Source of the DNA: Methanobacterium sp. PtaU1.Bin097
GTDB lineage: Archaea; Methanobacteriota; Methanobacteria; Methanobacteriales; Methanobacteriaceae
DNA length: 64,000 nucleotides
Assembly: GCA_002067325.1 (NCBI GenBank)
Contig: MVQY01000037.1
Coordinates: forward strand, 1-64,000
Direction: 5' to 3'
In this document: piece after piece, positions 28,418 to 37,770 of the stretch
Position numbering within the stretch: the first letter of the stretch is position 1
Layout of the letters: each line of letters starts with the position of its first letter
Translations under genes and position numbers: made by a program
Notes under the pieces: generated by a model
What the model saw: the letters and a program-made list of their open reading frames with translations, nothing else
What the model was told of the DNA's origin: nothing
Database searches by the model: none

Positions 28418-29146
28418 ATGATTTTATTTTTTGATTTCCATGTAAAAGATGATCCTGAACTGGTTAAAGAAGCTGATAGATTAGGGTATGCTGGTTTAAC
28501 ACTGTTTTCGAATGGAAATGGGAATAATTCTAATGGAAATGAGAATAAAGTTGAAGTTGCAAGTGGAGAAACAACAAACCAGGAAAATTCCATTAAGAAA
28601 GAAAATCCTATCAAAACTTATAAAGGAGTCTTCATTTCCGCGAAAAACCCAGAAAACATGAGGCAGAAGGTTAAAAAGTCCAGGAAAAATGCCGATGTTA
28701 TCATGGTGCGTGGTGGTGACCAGAAGATAAACAGAGCGGCCTGTGAAGATCCTCAGGTAGATATACTATCAGCACCCTACCTAAAACGGAGAGACTGTGG
28801 CATCAACCATGTTATGGCCAAAAAAGCCGCCCTTAACGAAGTGGCAGTTGAATTAAACATTAAATATCTGATTAAAACTAATTCTTATCTACATTACAAG
28901 GTATTATCTCATTTTAGGGAGATAATTAAATTGAAAAGGAAATATGGCTTTCCCCTCATCATCACCAGCGATGCAGAGTCCATCTACGACCTGCACATAC
29001 CCCAGGATCTAATTGCCTTATCGGGATGTTTTGGAATGGATCGGGAAGAAGCAGAAGCTGCACTTTCTGAAACTCCACAGAAAATAATTGAAAGGAGTGA
29101 AACTAGAGATAAAGTCGTTGTAGACGGAGTTAAGATTATCGAGTAG
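28418..29146 (+). CDS. rnp3: ribonuclease P protein component 3 (Rpp30)
   Basis: About 242 residues, a TIM-barrel protein that pairs with Rnp2 in archaeal RNase P and aids 5' tRNA maturation. Conserved parts are FFDFHVKDDPELVKEADRLGYAGL, the ISAKNPENMRQKVKKSRKNADVIMVRGGD stretch and ISGA-like LIITSDAESIYDL. An Asn/Gly/Glu-rich insertion of about 40 residues (near 31-65) is not expected in the family. ATG 28418 follows GGGGTGAAG; an upstream in-frame TTG is less likely. Confidence 0.93.
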   Translation: MILFFDFHVKDDPELVKEADRLGYAGLTLFSNGNGNNSNGNENKVEVASGETTNQENSIKKENPIKTYKGVFISAKNPENMRQKVKKSRKNADVIMVRGGDQKINRAACEDPQVDILSAPYLKRRDCGINHVMAKKAALNEVAVELNIKYLIKTNSYLHYKVLSHFREIIKLKRKYGFPLIITSDAESIYDLHIPQDLIALSGCFGMDREEAEAALSETPQKIIERSETRDKVVVDGVKIIE

Positions 29147-29210
29147 GATTATTGACATTATAGGAGTAGAAATATCATAAAGTAAGATTGCCGATTTTAC
29201 CGTGGTTTAA

Positions 29211-29591
29211 ATGAAGCTTAAAATATTACCCCCGCATCTCAGGAACAAGAAAAGATACCTGGCATTTGAAGTCCGGTCGCAAAATCCCCTCACCCGTGAT
29301 GAAGTAATATCACTCATATGGGGGGCTGCAGGAGGTTTATACGGCTCCTGTGGTGTCAGCCGCTTTGATCTGTGGGTGGTTAAGGTATGGAAATGTAATT
29401 CATCCGGGCAGAATATTACTAAGGGAATTCTCCGCTGCAGGAGGGAGGAGGTCGACAGGGTAAGATCGGTTTTTCCAGTTATAAATCGTTTTAAAGGTAA
29501 AAGAGTAGTATTCCATACATTAGGTGTTTCTGGGACAATTAAATCAGCGAGACGTAAATTTATTAAAGAGGGTTCACAAAGTTTATTTTAA
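29211..29591 (+). CDS. rnp2: ribonuclease P protein component 2 (Pop5)
   Basis: A 126-residue RRM-like protein of archaeal RNase P, partner of Rpp30. It begins MKLKILPPHLRNKKRYLAFEV, with the family LPPxLRxxxRY motif, and ends in a basic tail RRKFIKEG. It lies 64 bp after rnp3. The spacer starts with an imperfect repeat of the rnp3 GAGTAG end. Expected in the superoperon order before psmA. Confidence 0.94.
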   Translation: MKLKILPPHLRNKKRYLAFEVRSQNPLTRDEVISLIWGAAGGLYGSCGVSRFDLWVVKVWKCNSSGQNITKGILRCRREEVDRVRSVFPVINRFKGKRVVFHTLGVSGTIKSARRKFIKEGSQSLF

Positions 29592-29756
29592 TTATTGATT
29601 AATTTTTAATTCGAATCTTTTTTATAGTAAAATTATTATAAGATATTATTGTTATTTTCTTGATACTAAAAAATATCTGGTAATTAACTAAATCATAAAG
29701 AAAGGGTTTAAAGAGTACGTTCATTTCGTAATTAAAAAAAATGAGAGGTATATTAT

Positions 29757-30515
29757 ATGCAACCGTTTCCAGCAGCAGGATATGATAAGGGTATATCCAT
29801 ATTTAGCCCCGATGGAAGGCTTTTCCAAGTTGAATATGCAAGAGAAGCCGTAAAGCGAGGTACAACTTCATTGGGCGTTAAATCAACGGAAGGAGTGGTG
29901 CTGGTGGTAGATAAAAGACCAACCAGCAAACTGGTAGAGCCCAAATCAATTGAAAAGATATTCAAGATCGATGAGCATATAGGCGCAGCAACGTCAGGTC
30001 TGGTGGCAGATGCCAGAAACTTAATCGAGAAGGCCAGGATGGAATCCCAGATCAACAGAATAACCTATAACGAGCCCATACGTGTAGAAGCACTGGCCAA
30101 GAAGATATGTGACCTGAAACAGATGTACACCCAGCACGGTGGGGTAAGGCCATTCGGTTCAGCCCTGATAATAGGCGGAGTAAACGATACTGGCTGCCGG
30201 TTATTTGAAACCGACCCCAGCGGGGCGCTGATAGAGTACAAGGCCACCGCTATAGGTTCAGGAAGGACCAATGCCATGGATGAATTTGAGAAAAAATATA
30301 GGGAAGACATGAACCTGGAAGAAGCCATGGAACTGGCACTCGACGCTGTATATGAAGCAACTGAAGGAAAAACCACAGTAGAAAGCGTGGAGATAGCGGT
30401 AGTGGAAAGTGCCACCAAGAAATTCAGAAAACTAACCGATGACGAGATAGCCGAACACGTTGAAGAATTACTTTTAAGAAAACCTAAAGAAACAGAAGGA
30501 GAAGAAGAGGAATAA
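29757..30515 (+). CDS. psmA: proteasome subunit alpha
   Basis: A 252-residue alpha subunit of the archaeal 20S proteasome. The N-terminal [28 protein letters not shown] is the alpha-type signature that forms the gate and the first helix; the catalytic Thr of beta subunits is absent, as expected. The C-terminal tail is acidic (ETEGEEEE). ATG follows GAGGTATATT. SDO1 starts 4 nt later, so the two are coupled. Confidence 0.97.
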   Translation: MQPFPAAGYDKGISIFSPDGRLFQVEYAREAVKRGTTSLGVKSTEGVVLVVDKRPTSKLVEPKSIEKIFKIDEHIGAATSGLVADARNLIEKARMESQINRITYNEPIRVEALAKKICDLKQMYTQHGGVRPFGSALIIGGVNDTGCRLFETDPSGALIEYKATAIGSGRTNAMDEFEKKYREDMNLEEAMELALDAVYEATEGKTTVESVEIAVVESATKKFRKLTDDEIAEHVEELLLRKPKETEGEEEE

Positions 30516-30519
30516 GATA

Positions 30520-31212
30520 ATGGTAACTCTTGAAGACGCAGTAATAGCCCGACTGGAATATTACGGCGAACACTTTGAAATTCTGGTAGACCCAGACCTG
30601 GCTGCTGATTTCAAGAGGGGTAAAGAGATAGAACTGGAAGACATACTGGCCGTGGAAGAGATATTCAAGGATGCTAAGAAAGGAGATAAAGCATCCGAAG
30701 AGGCCATGTTAAAGGCTTTTGAAACCACCGACCCAGCTGAAGTCGCTGCCTTTATAATAAAAAAAGGACAGGTGCAGTTAACTGCCCAGCAACGTAAAGA
30801 GATGCAGGAAGAAAAGAGGAAGATGATCGTAGCTACCATAACCAGGGAAGCAATAAATCCTCAGACAAAACTTCCCCATCCAGCAAGAAGAATAGAAATA
30901 GCCATGGAAGAAGCTAAAATACACGTAGACCCATTTAAGAGCGTTGATGAGCAGGTTACAGAGACCTTAAAAGCCATCCGTACCAAGATACCCATCAAAT
31001 TTGAAAAGGTCCAGGTAGCCATAAAGATACCGGGGGACGTCCAGGGGAAAGTGTACAGCATCATCCCCGAATTCGGGACCACTAAAAACGAGGAATGGCA
31101 GCGGGATGGTTCATGGATAGCTGTGGTGGAAATACCCGGCGGTATGCAGGACAACTTCTATCAAAGGTTGAACGAGTTAACCCACGGACAGTTAGAGACC
31201 AAACTATTATAA
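30520..31212 (+). CDS. sdo1: ribosome maturation factor SDO1 (SBDS homologue)
   Basis: A 230-residue homologue of the Shwachman-Bodian-Diamond syndrome protein, which in eukaryotes releases the anti-association factor eIF6 from the large subunit. It has the N-terminal FYSH domain ([25 protein letters not shown]), a three-helix middle and a C-terminal ferredoxin-like domain ([19 protein letters not shown]). It sits between psmA and the exosome genes, the standard archaeal order. Confidence 0.95.
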   Translation: MVTLEDAVIARLEYYGEHFEILVDPDLAADFKRGKEIELEDILAVEEIFKDAKKGDKASEEAMLKAFETTDPAEVAAFIIKKGQVQLTAQQRKEMQEEKRKMIVATITREAINPQTKLPHPARRIEIAMEEAKIHVDPFKSVDEQVTETLKAIRTKIPIKFEKVQVAIKIPGDVQGKVYSIIPEFGTTKNEEWQRDGSWIAVVEIPGGMQDNFYQRLNELTHGQLETKLL

Positions 31213-31333
31213 AAATTACCCATAAACCAATATCAAAATATTATAATACATAACCAATGTTATTAATAACGATACCAAACAGAGTACTATAGGAGACTTA
31301 TTCTTATTTTTTCTTAAAATAGGAGGATTTTCA

Positions 31334-32098
31334 GTGATATTTATAGAAGATAAACAGATGGTAATACCAGGAGATGTGCTGGCAGACAAGGAGTACCAGT
31401 CAGGGAGAGGAACTTTCAAGGAGGATGATAAGATATGTTCCTCACTGGTGGGTCTGGTGGCCATAAGAGATAAAAAAATCAGCGTCATACCCCTGCAAAG
31501 TAAATACATCCCTAAAAGGGGAGACGTGGTAATTGGAGAAATAACAGACATCAGATTTTCCATGTGGAATCTGGATATAAACTCACCTTATTCTGGAATT
31601 TTACCCGCATCAGATGTTTTTGGAAAGGAAAAAAGAGATTTAAACAAAGCATTTAACGTGGGAGATGTCTTATTTTTACGGGTAGTCGATGTCGACGAAG
31701 TAAAAAAGGTAAAATTAGGCCTTAAGGGACGGGGCCTGGGGAAATTCAGGGACGGAATACTCATCTACATAACCCCCACCAAAGTACCCCGACTGATCGG
31801 TAAAAAGGGATCCATGATCAACATGATCAAGGATGAGACCAAATGTGAAGTGGTAGTGGGACAAAACGGAGTAGTATGGGTAAAAGGCGACCCCTCCATG
31901 GAGAGGGTGGCTGAGAAAGTCATAAACATGATCGAAGAACAGGCCCATACCTCAGGATTAACCGACCGGGTAAGGAACATGCTTTTCGAACTTCTGGGTA
32001 AAGAAATACCCGAAAAAGAGGAAAAACCAGAAGCAACCGAAGAAGCAACCGATGAAGAGGAAGAAGAGGAAGAAAACGGAGAAAATTTAATTCAATAG
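31334..32098 (+). CDS. rrp4: exosome complex RNA-binding protein Rrp4
   Basis: A 254-residue cap subunit of the archaeal exosome. Order: N-terminal domain with VIPGDVLAD, an S1 domain (about 65-140, [26 protein letters not shown]) and a KH domain with the GKKGS loop ([14 protein letters not shown]). The C-terminus is a long Glu-rich tail. It binds substrate RNA over the Rrp41/Rrp42 ring. GTG start with AGGAGG 8 nt upstream; the 121-bp gap after sdo1 could hold an internal promoter. Confidence 0.95.
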   Translation: MIFIEDKQMVIPGDVLADKEYQSGRGTFKEDDKICSSLVGLVAIRDKKISVIPLQSKYIPKRGDVVIGEITDIRFSMWNLDINSPYSGILPASDVFGKEKRDLNKAFNVGDVLFLRVVDVDEVKKVKLGLKGRGLGKFRDGILIYITPTKVPRLIGKKGSMINMIKDETKCEVVVGQNGVVWVKGDPSMERVAEKVINMIEEQAHTSGLTDRVRNMLFELLGKEIPEKEEKPEATEEATDEEEEEEENGENLIQ

Positions 32099-32126
32099 AA
32101 TTGAATTAAAACAAAATTAAAGTAAG

Positions 32127-32855
32127 GTGATTACAATTATAACCAATAAAATTTTAGGTAAAAATTCTACGTCCAGTAAAAGAGCCGATGGACGGGCTTC
32201 TGATGAATTAAGACCATTTAAAATTGAGGCAGGAGTTTTAGAGAGGGCAGATGGATCAGCCTATCTGGAACTGGGAGGTAATAAAGTTATCGTGGCAGTG
32301 TACGGTCCCCGGGAGCTGCACATAAGAAGATTGATGCAGCCAGACAGAGCAGTGCTCAGGTGTAGATACAACATGGCGCCCTTCTCTGTAGATGACCGGA
32401 AAAGACCAGGACCAGACCGTAGATCAGTGGAGATATCCAAGATAACTTCAGAAGCACTGATGCCCGCAGTATTCCTGGAAAAATTCCCCAGATCAACCAT
32501 CGACGTATTCATAGAAGTATTGGAAGCTGAGGGAGGAACTAGATGTGCCGGTATAACTGCGGCATCCGTGGCATTAGCCGATGCAGGTGTCCCCATGCGT
32601 GACCTGGTAGTGGCCTGTGCCGCTGGAAAATCCGAGGGTGAAGTCGTACTGGACCTTTCAGAAGTTGAAGATAAAGATGGTGAAGCAGATGTACCAGTGG
32701 CCATCATGCCCCGTACAGGAGAGGTAACCCTGCTGCAGAGTGATGGAAATTTAACACCTGAGGAATTCGGAAAAGCCCTGAATTTAGCCATAGAAGGGTG
32801 TATGAAATTATCCGAAGCACAGAAAGAAGCTATAATAAAGAGGTACGGTGATTAA
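32127..32855 (+). CDS. rrp41: exosome complex exonuclease Rrp41
   Basis: A 242-residue RNase PH-fold subunit carrying the phosphorolytic active site of the archaeal exosome. It shows [20 protein letters not shown], the RNA-binding [10 protein letters not shown] and the [19 protein letters not shown] phosphate-site region. The start is ambiguous: GTG 32127 overlaps the best ribosome site GGTGAT, and no ATG/GTG/TTG follows at normal spacing, although ATT 32136 sits where rrp42 has its ATG. It overlaps the rrp42 leader. Confidence 0.95.
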   Translation: MITIITNKILGKNSTSSKRADGRASDELRPFKIEAGVLERADGSAYLELGGNKVIVAVYGPRELHIRRLMQPDRAVLRCRYNMAPFSVDDRKRPGPDRRSVEISKITSEALMPAVFLEKFPRSTIDVFIEVLEAEGGTRCAGITAASVALADAGVPMRDLVVACAAGKSEGEVVLDLSEVEDKDGEADVPVAIMPRTGEVTLLQSDGNLTPEEFGKALNLAIEGCMKLSEAQKEAIIKRYGD

Positions 32856-32856
32856 A

Positions 32857-33663
32857 ATGGGAGTTACAATTATTCCTGAAATAATAAGAGAAAGCTTAAA
32901 CAACCTGGTAAAGAATGGAGAAAGGTCCGACGACCGATCATTTGATGATTACCGGGATATCTACCTGGAAACCGGGGTGATAAGTAAGGCGGAAGGATCT
33001 GCCCGGGTTAAAATCGGTAAAACCCAGATAATGGTGGGTGCCAAACCCCAGATCGGCGAACCATTCTCTGACACACCCAACGTGGGTGTTCTAATGACCA
33101 ACTCCGAATTAATACCCATGGCATCTCCAGATTTCGAGCCAGGACCCCCAGATGAACGTTCTGTTGAACTGGCAAGGGTAACTGACCGCTGCATGAGAGA
33201 AGCGGGAGTGGTTGATCTGGAAAAACTCTGTATCATAGAGGGTAAAAAGGTGTGGATGATCTTCCTGGACCTCCATATAATAGACTACGATGGAAACCTA
33301 ATGGATGCAGCAGTACTGGGAAGTATGGCGGCCCTCATGGACGCCAAGATCCCAGAAGCCAAAGTGGAAGATGATGAAGTGGTTATCGACCCAGAAAAGA
33401 AGGTATCCCTCCCCATAAAAGAAAAGGCGCTGATGTGCACCTTCGCCAAGATAGGCGGCGAATTAATAGTTGACCCTTCCTTAGAAGAGGAACAGGTCAT
33501 GGACGCCCGTATCTCCATAGGCATGAGAGCAGACGGTAGTATCTGCGCCATGCAGAAAGGCGGTATGCAACCTTTAAACAAGGATGAGATCCTAAAAGCC
33601 GTGGAAAGGACCGGGGAGATAACCAAGAAACTCATGGAACATCTGCCACAGAACAATCAATAA
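32857..33663 (+). CDS. rrp42: exosome complex component Rrp42
   Basis: About 268 residues, the inactive RNase PH-fold partner that alternates with Rrp41 in the hexameric ring and supplies structural and RNA-binding surfaces. It contains [30 protein letters not shown] and the [23 protein letters not shown] helix. ATG 32857 follows GGTGATTAAA directly; the open frame extends 3 codons upstream through a GTG inside the ribosome site. It begins 1 nt after the rrp41 stop. Confidence 0.96.
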   Translation: MGVTIIPEIIRESLNNLVKNGERSDDRSFDDYRDIYLETGVISKAEGSARVKIGKTQIMVGAKPQIGEPFSDTPNVGVLMTNSELIPMASPDFEPGPPDERSVELARVTDRCMREAGVVDLEKLCIIEGKKVWMIFLDLHIIDYDGNLMDAAVLGSMAALMDAKIPEAKVEDDEVVIDPEKKVSLPIKEKALMCTFAKIGGELIVDPSLEEEQVMDARISIGMRADGSICAMQKGGMQPLNKDEILKAVERTGEITKKLMEHLPQNNQ

Positions 33664-33728
33664 GTAACTGAAAAACTAACCAATTTACAGGTTAAAAATT
33701 TACAAGATTAAATATTCAAGGTGATAAT

Positions 33729-33998
33729 ATGGCAAGAACAAAGAAAGTAGGGGTAACCGGAAGATTCGGTGCCCGATACGGTAGGAAAGCAAAGAGAACC
33801 GTAAAGAAGATAGAAGAAAACATGAAAAAATACCATACCTGCCCTCAGTGTGACAGGCCTGGTGTAAAAAGAGTTTCCACTGGCATATGGAAGTGCCGTA
33901 AATGTAACACAGTATTTACTGGTGGAGCATACCTTCCATCAACACCAATGGGTAAAACCGCAGCCAGGAACATCAAGAGGATTGTAGGAGGAACATAA
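33729..33998 (+). CDS. rpl37ae: 50S ribosomal protein L37Ae
   Basis: An 89-residue zinc-ribbon ribosomal protein: [18 protein letters not shown] start and two CxxC pairs (CPQC, CRKC) for zinc. ATG follows GGTGATAAT. It lies 65 bp after rrp42 and 1 nt before the RNA polymerase subunit P start. The spacer holds two copies of a 16-bp AATTTACA-containing repeat. Confidence 0.97.
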   Translation: MARTKKVGVTGRFGARYGRKAKRTVKKIEENMKKYHTCPQCDRPGVKRVSTGIWKCRKCNTVFTGGAYLPSTPMGKTAARNIKRIVGGT

Positions 33999-33999
33999 T

Positions 34000-34131
34000 T
34001 TGTATAAATGTGCTAAATGCGGTGTCCTGGTAGATATCAAAGGATACACCGAATCAAAATGTCCCAGCTGCCGGTACAGAATCCTCTTTAAGGAAGTACC
34101 TCCGGTAAGAAGGGTGTTAAAATCCAGATAG
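34000..34131 (+). CDS. rpoP: DNA-directed RNA polymerase subunit P (Rpb12-like)
   Basis: A 43-residue zinc-ribbon protein from TTG 34000: [12 protein letters not shown], then [13 protein letters not shown] and a basic end VRRVLKSR. The two CxxC pairs and the C-P-x-C-x-x-R-I-L motif are diagnostic of archaeal RpoP. GGAGG lies 8 nt upstream within the end of rpl37ae, and the start is 1 nt after its stop, so translation is coupled. It is short enough to be missed by length filters. Confidence 0.93.
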   Translation: MYKCAKCGVLVDIKGYTESKCPSCRYRILFKEVPPVRRVLKSR

Positions 34132-34210
34132 ACCAGGCAACTAGATAAGAACTAGTAATCTACAAATAAAACAGCAATCAATATTTACCCGTAAATGCGG
34201 ATATAGTCTA

Positions 34211-34783
34211 ATGTTAATAACCACATCCAGAAAGCCATCTCCCCGAACCCGGTCCTTTGCCGGAAGCCTGGAAAGAGTTTTTAACTCTAAATACATAAAC
34301 CGGGGCAAGATGAGTATGCGAGATGTGCTCCTTAAATTAAGGGCATCGGACCATACTAAGGTAGCGGTTATATCCGAGATGAAGGGTAATCCCAGCAGGA
34401 TAGAATTCTTCAATCTGGAAGGCGATTCAATCCTTATCATGGATATTACTGTCTCCAATCCCATGGGTAGCGGTAGAGTTAAGAAAAAAGAGTTACGGCT
34501 CAGATGGCAACTGGACGAGCCAGATCTCAGAGGGATTGGATTAGCTCCCAGAGATAATAGCTCAACTCTTAAAGAGACGATCATCTACGTCTTAGAAGTC
34601 CCGGAAGATCCAGTCGATCTGATTCGGAAGGACACCCTTAAGGATGAAATGAGAGAGTATTCAAATTCCAATTTAGTACTGGTTAAGGATGAAGAAAGTA
34701 AAGCATTGATGGAGTTCCATGACCAGGAGGGACAGATAACCGGGCCCCGGATATACATACATAAGTGTAGAACTGGTGATTAA
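34211..34783 (+). CDS. Brix domain ribosome biogenesis protein
   Basis: A 190-residue archaeal Brix/Imp4-like protein expected to bind pre-rRNA during ribosome assembly. It begins MLITTSRKPSPRTRSFAGSLE, the family hallmark (ITTSRxPSxRTRxF), followed by the GNPSRIEFFNLEG strand. It is a little longer at the C-terminus than many archaeal members. Its TAA is adjacent to the ATG of pcc1 (no gap). Its place after rpoP is conserved in the superoperon. Confidence 0.92.
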   Translation: MLITTSRKPSPRTRSFAGSLERVFNSKYINRGKMSMRDVLLKLRASDHTKVAVISEMKGNPSRIEFFNLEGDSILIMDITVSNPMGSGRVKKKELRLRWQLDEPDLRGIGLAPRDNSSTLKETIIYVLEVPEDPVDLIRKDTLKDEMREYSNSNLVLVKDEESKALMEFHDQEGQITGPRIYIHKCRTGD

Positions 34784-35044
34784 ATGACACTTCGAGGGGT
34801 GGACATGGAGTTTCAGATAGAATTCCAGGATGTAAAACAGGCAGAAATAGTCTTGAAGGCACTAGAGCCTGAGGTAGATTCTTCCCCATCTGAAAGATCC
34901 CGGGTGGAGTTGAACTTAACCGGTAAGGTACTGGATGTAAACATCACTGCTTCAGACGCTACATCTTTAAGGGCGTCGGTGAACTCCTATCTAAGGTGGA
35001 TAATGCTGTCCCTGGATGTATTGAATGTGAATAAATCGATGTAA
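34784..35044 (+). CDS. pcc1: KEOPS complex subunit Pcc1
   Basis: An 86-residue small alpha/beta protein of the KEOPS complex, which makes the t6A37 modification of tRNAs; Pcc1 is the dimerising and tRNA-binding subunit. The core FQIEFQDVKQAEIVLKALEPE and the SDATSLRASVNSYLRWI helix fit the family. ATG 34784 directly abuts the Brix stop with GGTGAT 3 nt upstream, the same spacing as rpl37ae. ATG 34805 after GGGGTGG is an alternative start. Confidence 0.9.
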   Translation: MTLRGVDMEFQIEFQDVKQAEIVLKALEPEVDSSPSERSRVELNLTGKVLDVNITASDATSLRASVNSYLRWIMLSLDVLNVNKSM

Positions 35045-35097
35045 TAAAAGATTAAAACTTTAATTAAACGTTAAATTTTAATTTAGAGGTGAATGAA

Positions 35098-35456
<359 letters not shown>

Positions 35457-35460
<4 letters not shown>

Positions 35461-35729
35461 GAAGGCTAACCGACGAGGAACTGGGTAAGGTCTCAGAGGT
35501 AGCTGTGGAAGCTGCAGAAAACTATATACTTTCCAGGGTTTCCAAAAAAGAGATCCTGGACCTGGATATAAACGCTGATATCACATACGAAGATGTATTG
35601 AACGTGGATATAACGGTAGATATTGATTTGGATGAGTTATCTGCTGCTGATGAAAATGAAATAGCAGAAAGTGCAGTGGATGCAGCTTTAAAAGAATTAG
35701 ATGTTTTTATCGATGAAAATTTTAGGTGA
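35457..35729 (+). CDS. DUF3194 family protein
   Basis: A 90-residue acidic protein, N-terminal helix ([20 protein letters not shown]) followed by repeated V/I-D strands ([26 protein letters not shown]) and a C-terminal helix. It matches DUF3194, found next to prefoldin beta in euryarchaea; function unknown. TTG start overlaps the prefoldin TGA stop (TTGA), which implies translational coupling. It is the last gene of the superoperon. Confidence 0.8.
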
Positions 35730-35789
35730 ACAATTTTATTCTTAATTAATTAATTTTTTTTTATTTAAAAACGAAAGTGGGGTATATCT

Positions 35790-36476
35790 TTGACCGAGTT
35801 AATACCTGTCCTGGATTTAATGTCTGGAATTGCAGTATCCGGTAAATCAGGCCAGAGGGACACCTATAAGCCACTCCGCACTGTTTATTCCGGAACTCCA
35901 GATCCAGTTGACATAGTCATATCCCTTAAAAGAGAGGGATTTAAACGTATCTACGTGGCTGACCTGGATGCCATTGAGGGGAGAGGTTCTAACCTGGAAA
36001 TCGTCCGGAAAATTAACCATGTACTGCCGGTTATGCTGGACTGGGGGGTTAAAGATATTGAGAGCTTTGCCTTTGCCCTGGATTTTGCAGATAAAATCAT
36101 AATCGCCACGGAAACCCTTACAAGCTGGGCAGATTTAGGGGAAATATTCCATAAATTCCCCAGGCAGAGGATGATGGTTAGTATTGATGTAAAAGATGGA
36201 CAGATACTAAGCAGAGATCCATCTCTCACATTCGGTGAAGTTAAATCTATACTGGAAAAACTGAAACTGGAAGAAATTATTTTACTTGATATCTCTGGGG
36301 TGGGAACTTTAAGTGGATTTAACTTGGACCTCCTGAATAATTTCAGAGGGATGGAAGATGCTTTGATACTCGGCGGGGGAATCACACCAGAAGAGGTAAA
36401 GAACCTGAATGATCGGGGGGTGAATAAATTCTTAATAGGCACTGCTTTGCATTCCGGTAAAGTTGGTCTACAGTAG
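35790..36476 (+). CDS. HisA/HisF-related TIM barrel protein
   Basis: A 228-residue half-barrel-repeat protein related to HisA. It retains the catalytic-type Asp at strand 1 (IPVLDLMSGIAV), IYVADLDAIEGRGSN and the phosphate-binding ALILGGGITPEE / FLIGTALHSG loops. It diverges from true HisA and fits the HisA/F-related family of methanogens and H4MPT-using bacteria, suspected in C1 cofactor synthesis. TTG start 35790 after GTGGGGTATAT. Histidine synthesis proper cannot be excluded. Confidence 0.8.
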   Translation: MTELIPVLDLMSGIAVSGKSGQRDTYKPLRTVYSGTPDPVDIVISLKREGFKRIYVADLDAIEGRGSNLEIVRKINHVLPVMLDWGVKDIESFAFALDFADKIIIATETLTSWADLGEIFHKFPRQRMMVSIDVKDGQILSRDPSLTFGEVKSILEKLKLEEIILLDISGVGTLSGFNLDLLNNFRGMEDALILGGGITPEEVKNLNDRGVNKFLIGTALHSGKVGLQ

Positions 36477-36543
36477 AAAATGAGCAGGTTCAAAACCCAA
36501 AAAATCCCTAAACTTATTTGATATCCTGTTTATAGATTTAACC

Positions 36544-37422
36544 ATGCCAAAGTTCATGATCATCGGCCCTTTAACCAAAGACCGAATTGTAAAGAGGGAC
36601 AACGTTTGTAACACCGTTGGAGGTGGTGTTTACTACCAATCAGCAGTACTATCAGGATTGGGAATGGACAACACCGTCATTACCACTATGTCAAAGATGG
36701 ACAAAGGCTTAATGAAACAATTCCCAGGAGCCGCACAGATAATCCCCATATATACCGAGAAAACCATGGAATTTGAGAATATCTACCCTGATGATAACCC
36801 CAATCACAGAATACAGAAAACACAAATCCCGGTAAATCCAATAAAACCCGCTAATTTTAAAGATTTAAACTTCAAAGCCTACGATGCCCTACTCTTATCC
36901 CCATTATCTCCCTATGACATTCCCCAAGAAACAGTGCAATATCTAAGTAAACAAGATATACCCATCTACCTGGGTGCCCAGGGATATTTAAGGCATGTTG
37001 AAAGTGGAAATGTGGTTTTAAAACCCTGGAGAGGCTATAAAAGATTCCTCAAACTGGTTGATTTCCTGTTTTTAGACGAACTGGAAGCCCGGGTGATACT
37101 GGGAAATTCCAGTGATAACTGCGCAGAAATCGCCCAGGTATTATCCAATTTTGGGCCGGAAGAGGTGATTATAACCAGAGGCGACCGTGGCGCTGTTATA
37201 TATTCCCAAATAACAGCCGAAAATAAAAATATCCACGATATACCCTCTTTTCCACCAGAAGAGATAGTTGACCCCACTGGGCTGGGCGACACCTTCATGG
37301 CCGCCTATGCAGTAAAAAAACTGGAAACTCCCGATCCTGCAGAATGTGGAAGGTTCGCAGCCCATATCTCATCACTTAAGATGGGACAGAAGGGAGCTTT
37401 ATTTGAAATAAAAAGAAAATAA
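36544..37422 (+). CDS. PfkB family carbohydrate kinase
   Basis: A 292-residue ribokinase-fold protein. The C-terminal signature DPTGLGDTFMAAYA has the catalytic Asp (GLGD in place of the common GAGD), and EVIITRGDRGAVIYS is the ATP-site strand. The N-terminal GGGVYYQSAVLSGLG corresponds to the substrate GG motif. The sugar or nucleoside substrate is unknown. The short spacer (67 bp) after the HisA-like gene may allow co-transcription. Confidence 0.85.
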   Translation: MPKFMIIGPLTKDRIVKRDNVCNTVGGGVYYQSAVLSGLGMDNTVITTMSKMDKGLMKQFPGAAQIIPIYTEKTMEFENIYPDDNPNHRIQKTQIPVNPIKPANFKDLNFKAYDALLLSPLSPYDIPQETVQYLSKQDIPIYLGAQGYLRHVESGNVVLKPWRGYKRFLKLVDFLFLDELEARVILGNSSDNCAEIAQVLSNFGPEEVIITRGDRGAVIYSQITAENKNIHDIPSFPPEEIVDPTGLGDTFMAAYAVKKLETPDPAECGRFAAHISSLKMGQKGALFEIKRK

Positions 37423-37515
37423 AGATTTTTTAAGGATTCCTAGAATAAACTTTCCTTTTATCCTGGTTTCCTGAGATAAATTATTATTCTGGTTTCTTTT
37501 AAGATGAATTATTTA

Positions 37516-37719
37516 TTATCCCAGCAGTAACGGTAAAATTACGAAGGGGGATAGTCCTGCTATTAAAAATATTAAAGCGCCAATTAGAGTTTGACGGTTA
37601 TTGGAATCCATTATTCCTGTAGTTATAATTATTATCCCTGTAAATGCCAGTATAGGGGGAATTATATGGGAGAATATCAGTGAACTTTCTACCAGTGGAC
37701 TGTATGCTATTTTAATCAC
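37516..37719 (-). CDS. small two-helix membrane protein
   Basis: 67 residues with two hydrophobic helices (ILAFTGIIIITTGIM and GALIFLIAGLSPFVILPLLLG) linked by a polar DSNNRQ loop. Start by frame is a GTG embedded in GGTGATTAAAATA; an ATG is missing where rrp42 has one, so the true start may be GTG or the ATA three codons later. It lies just downstream of the sortase gene on the same strand (51 bp). Family unknown. Confidence 0.6.
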   Translation of the reverse strand: MIKIAYSPLVESSLIFSHIIPPILAFTGIIIITTGIMDSNNRQTLIGALIFLIAGLSPFVILPLLLG

Positions 37720-37770
37720 CTAACTTGTATTTGATCGGTAAAATTTATTAATTTAACGGTTTTATTCTAA

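Noticed and set aside
32261..32791. 176-codon minus-strand frame in the exosome region
   Set aside because: Mirrors the codon bias of rrp41 on the opposite strand; composition Ser/Thr/Pro-rich and no recognisable motif.
34131..34210. Possible structured RNA between rpoP and the Brix gene
   Set aside because: No convincing stem or known motif found in the 80-bp spacer.
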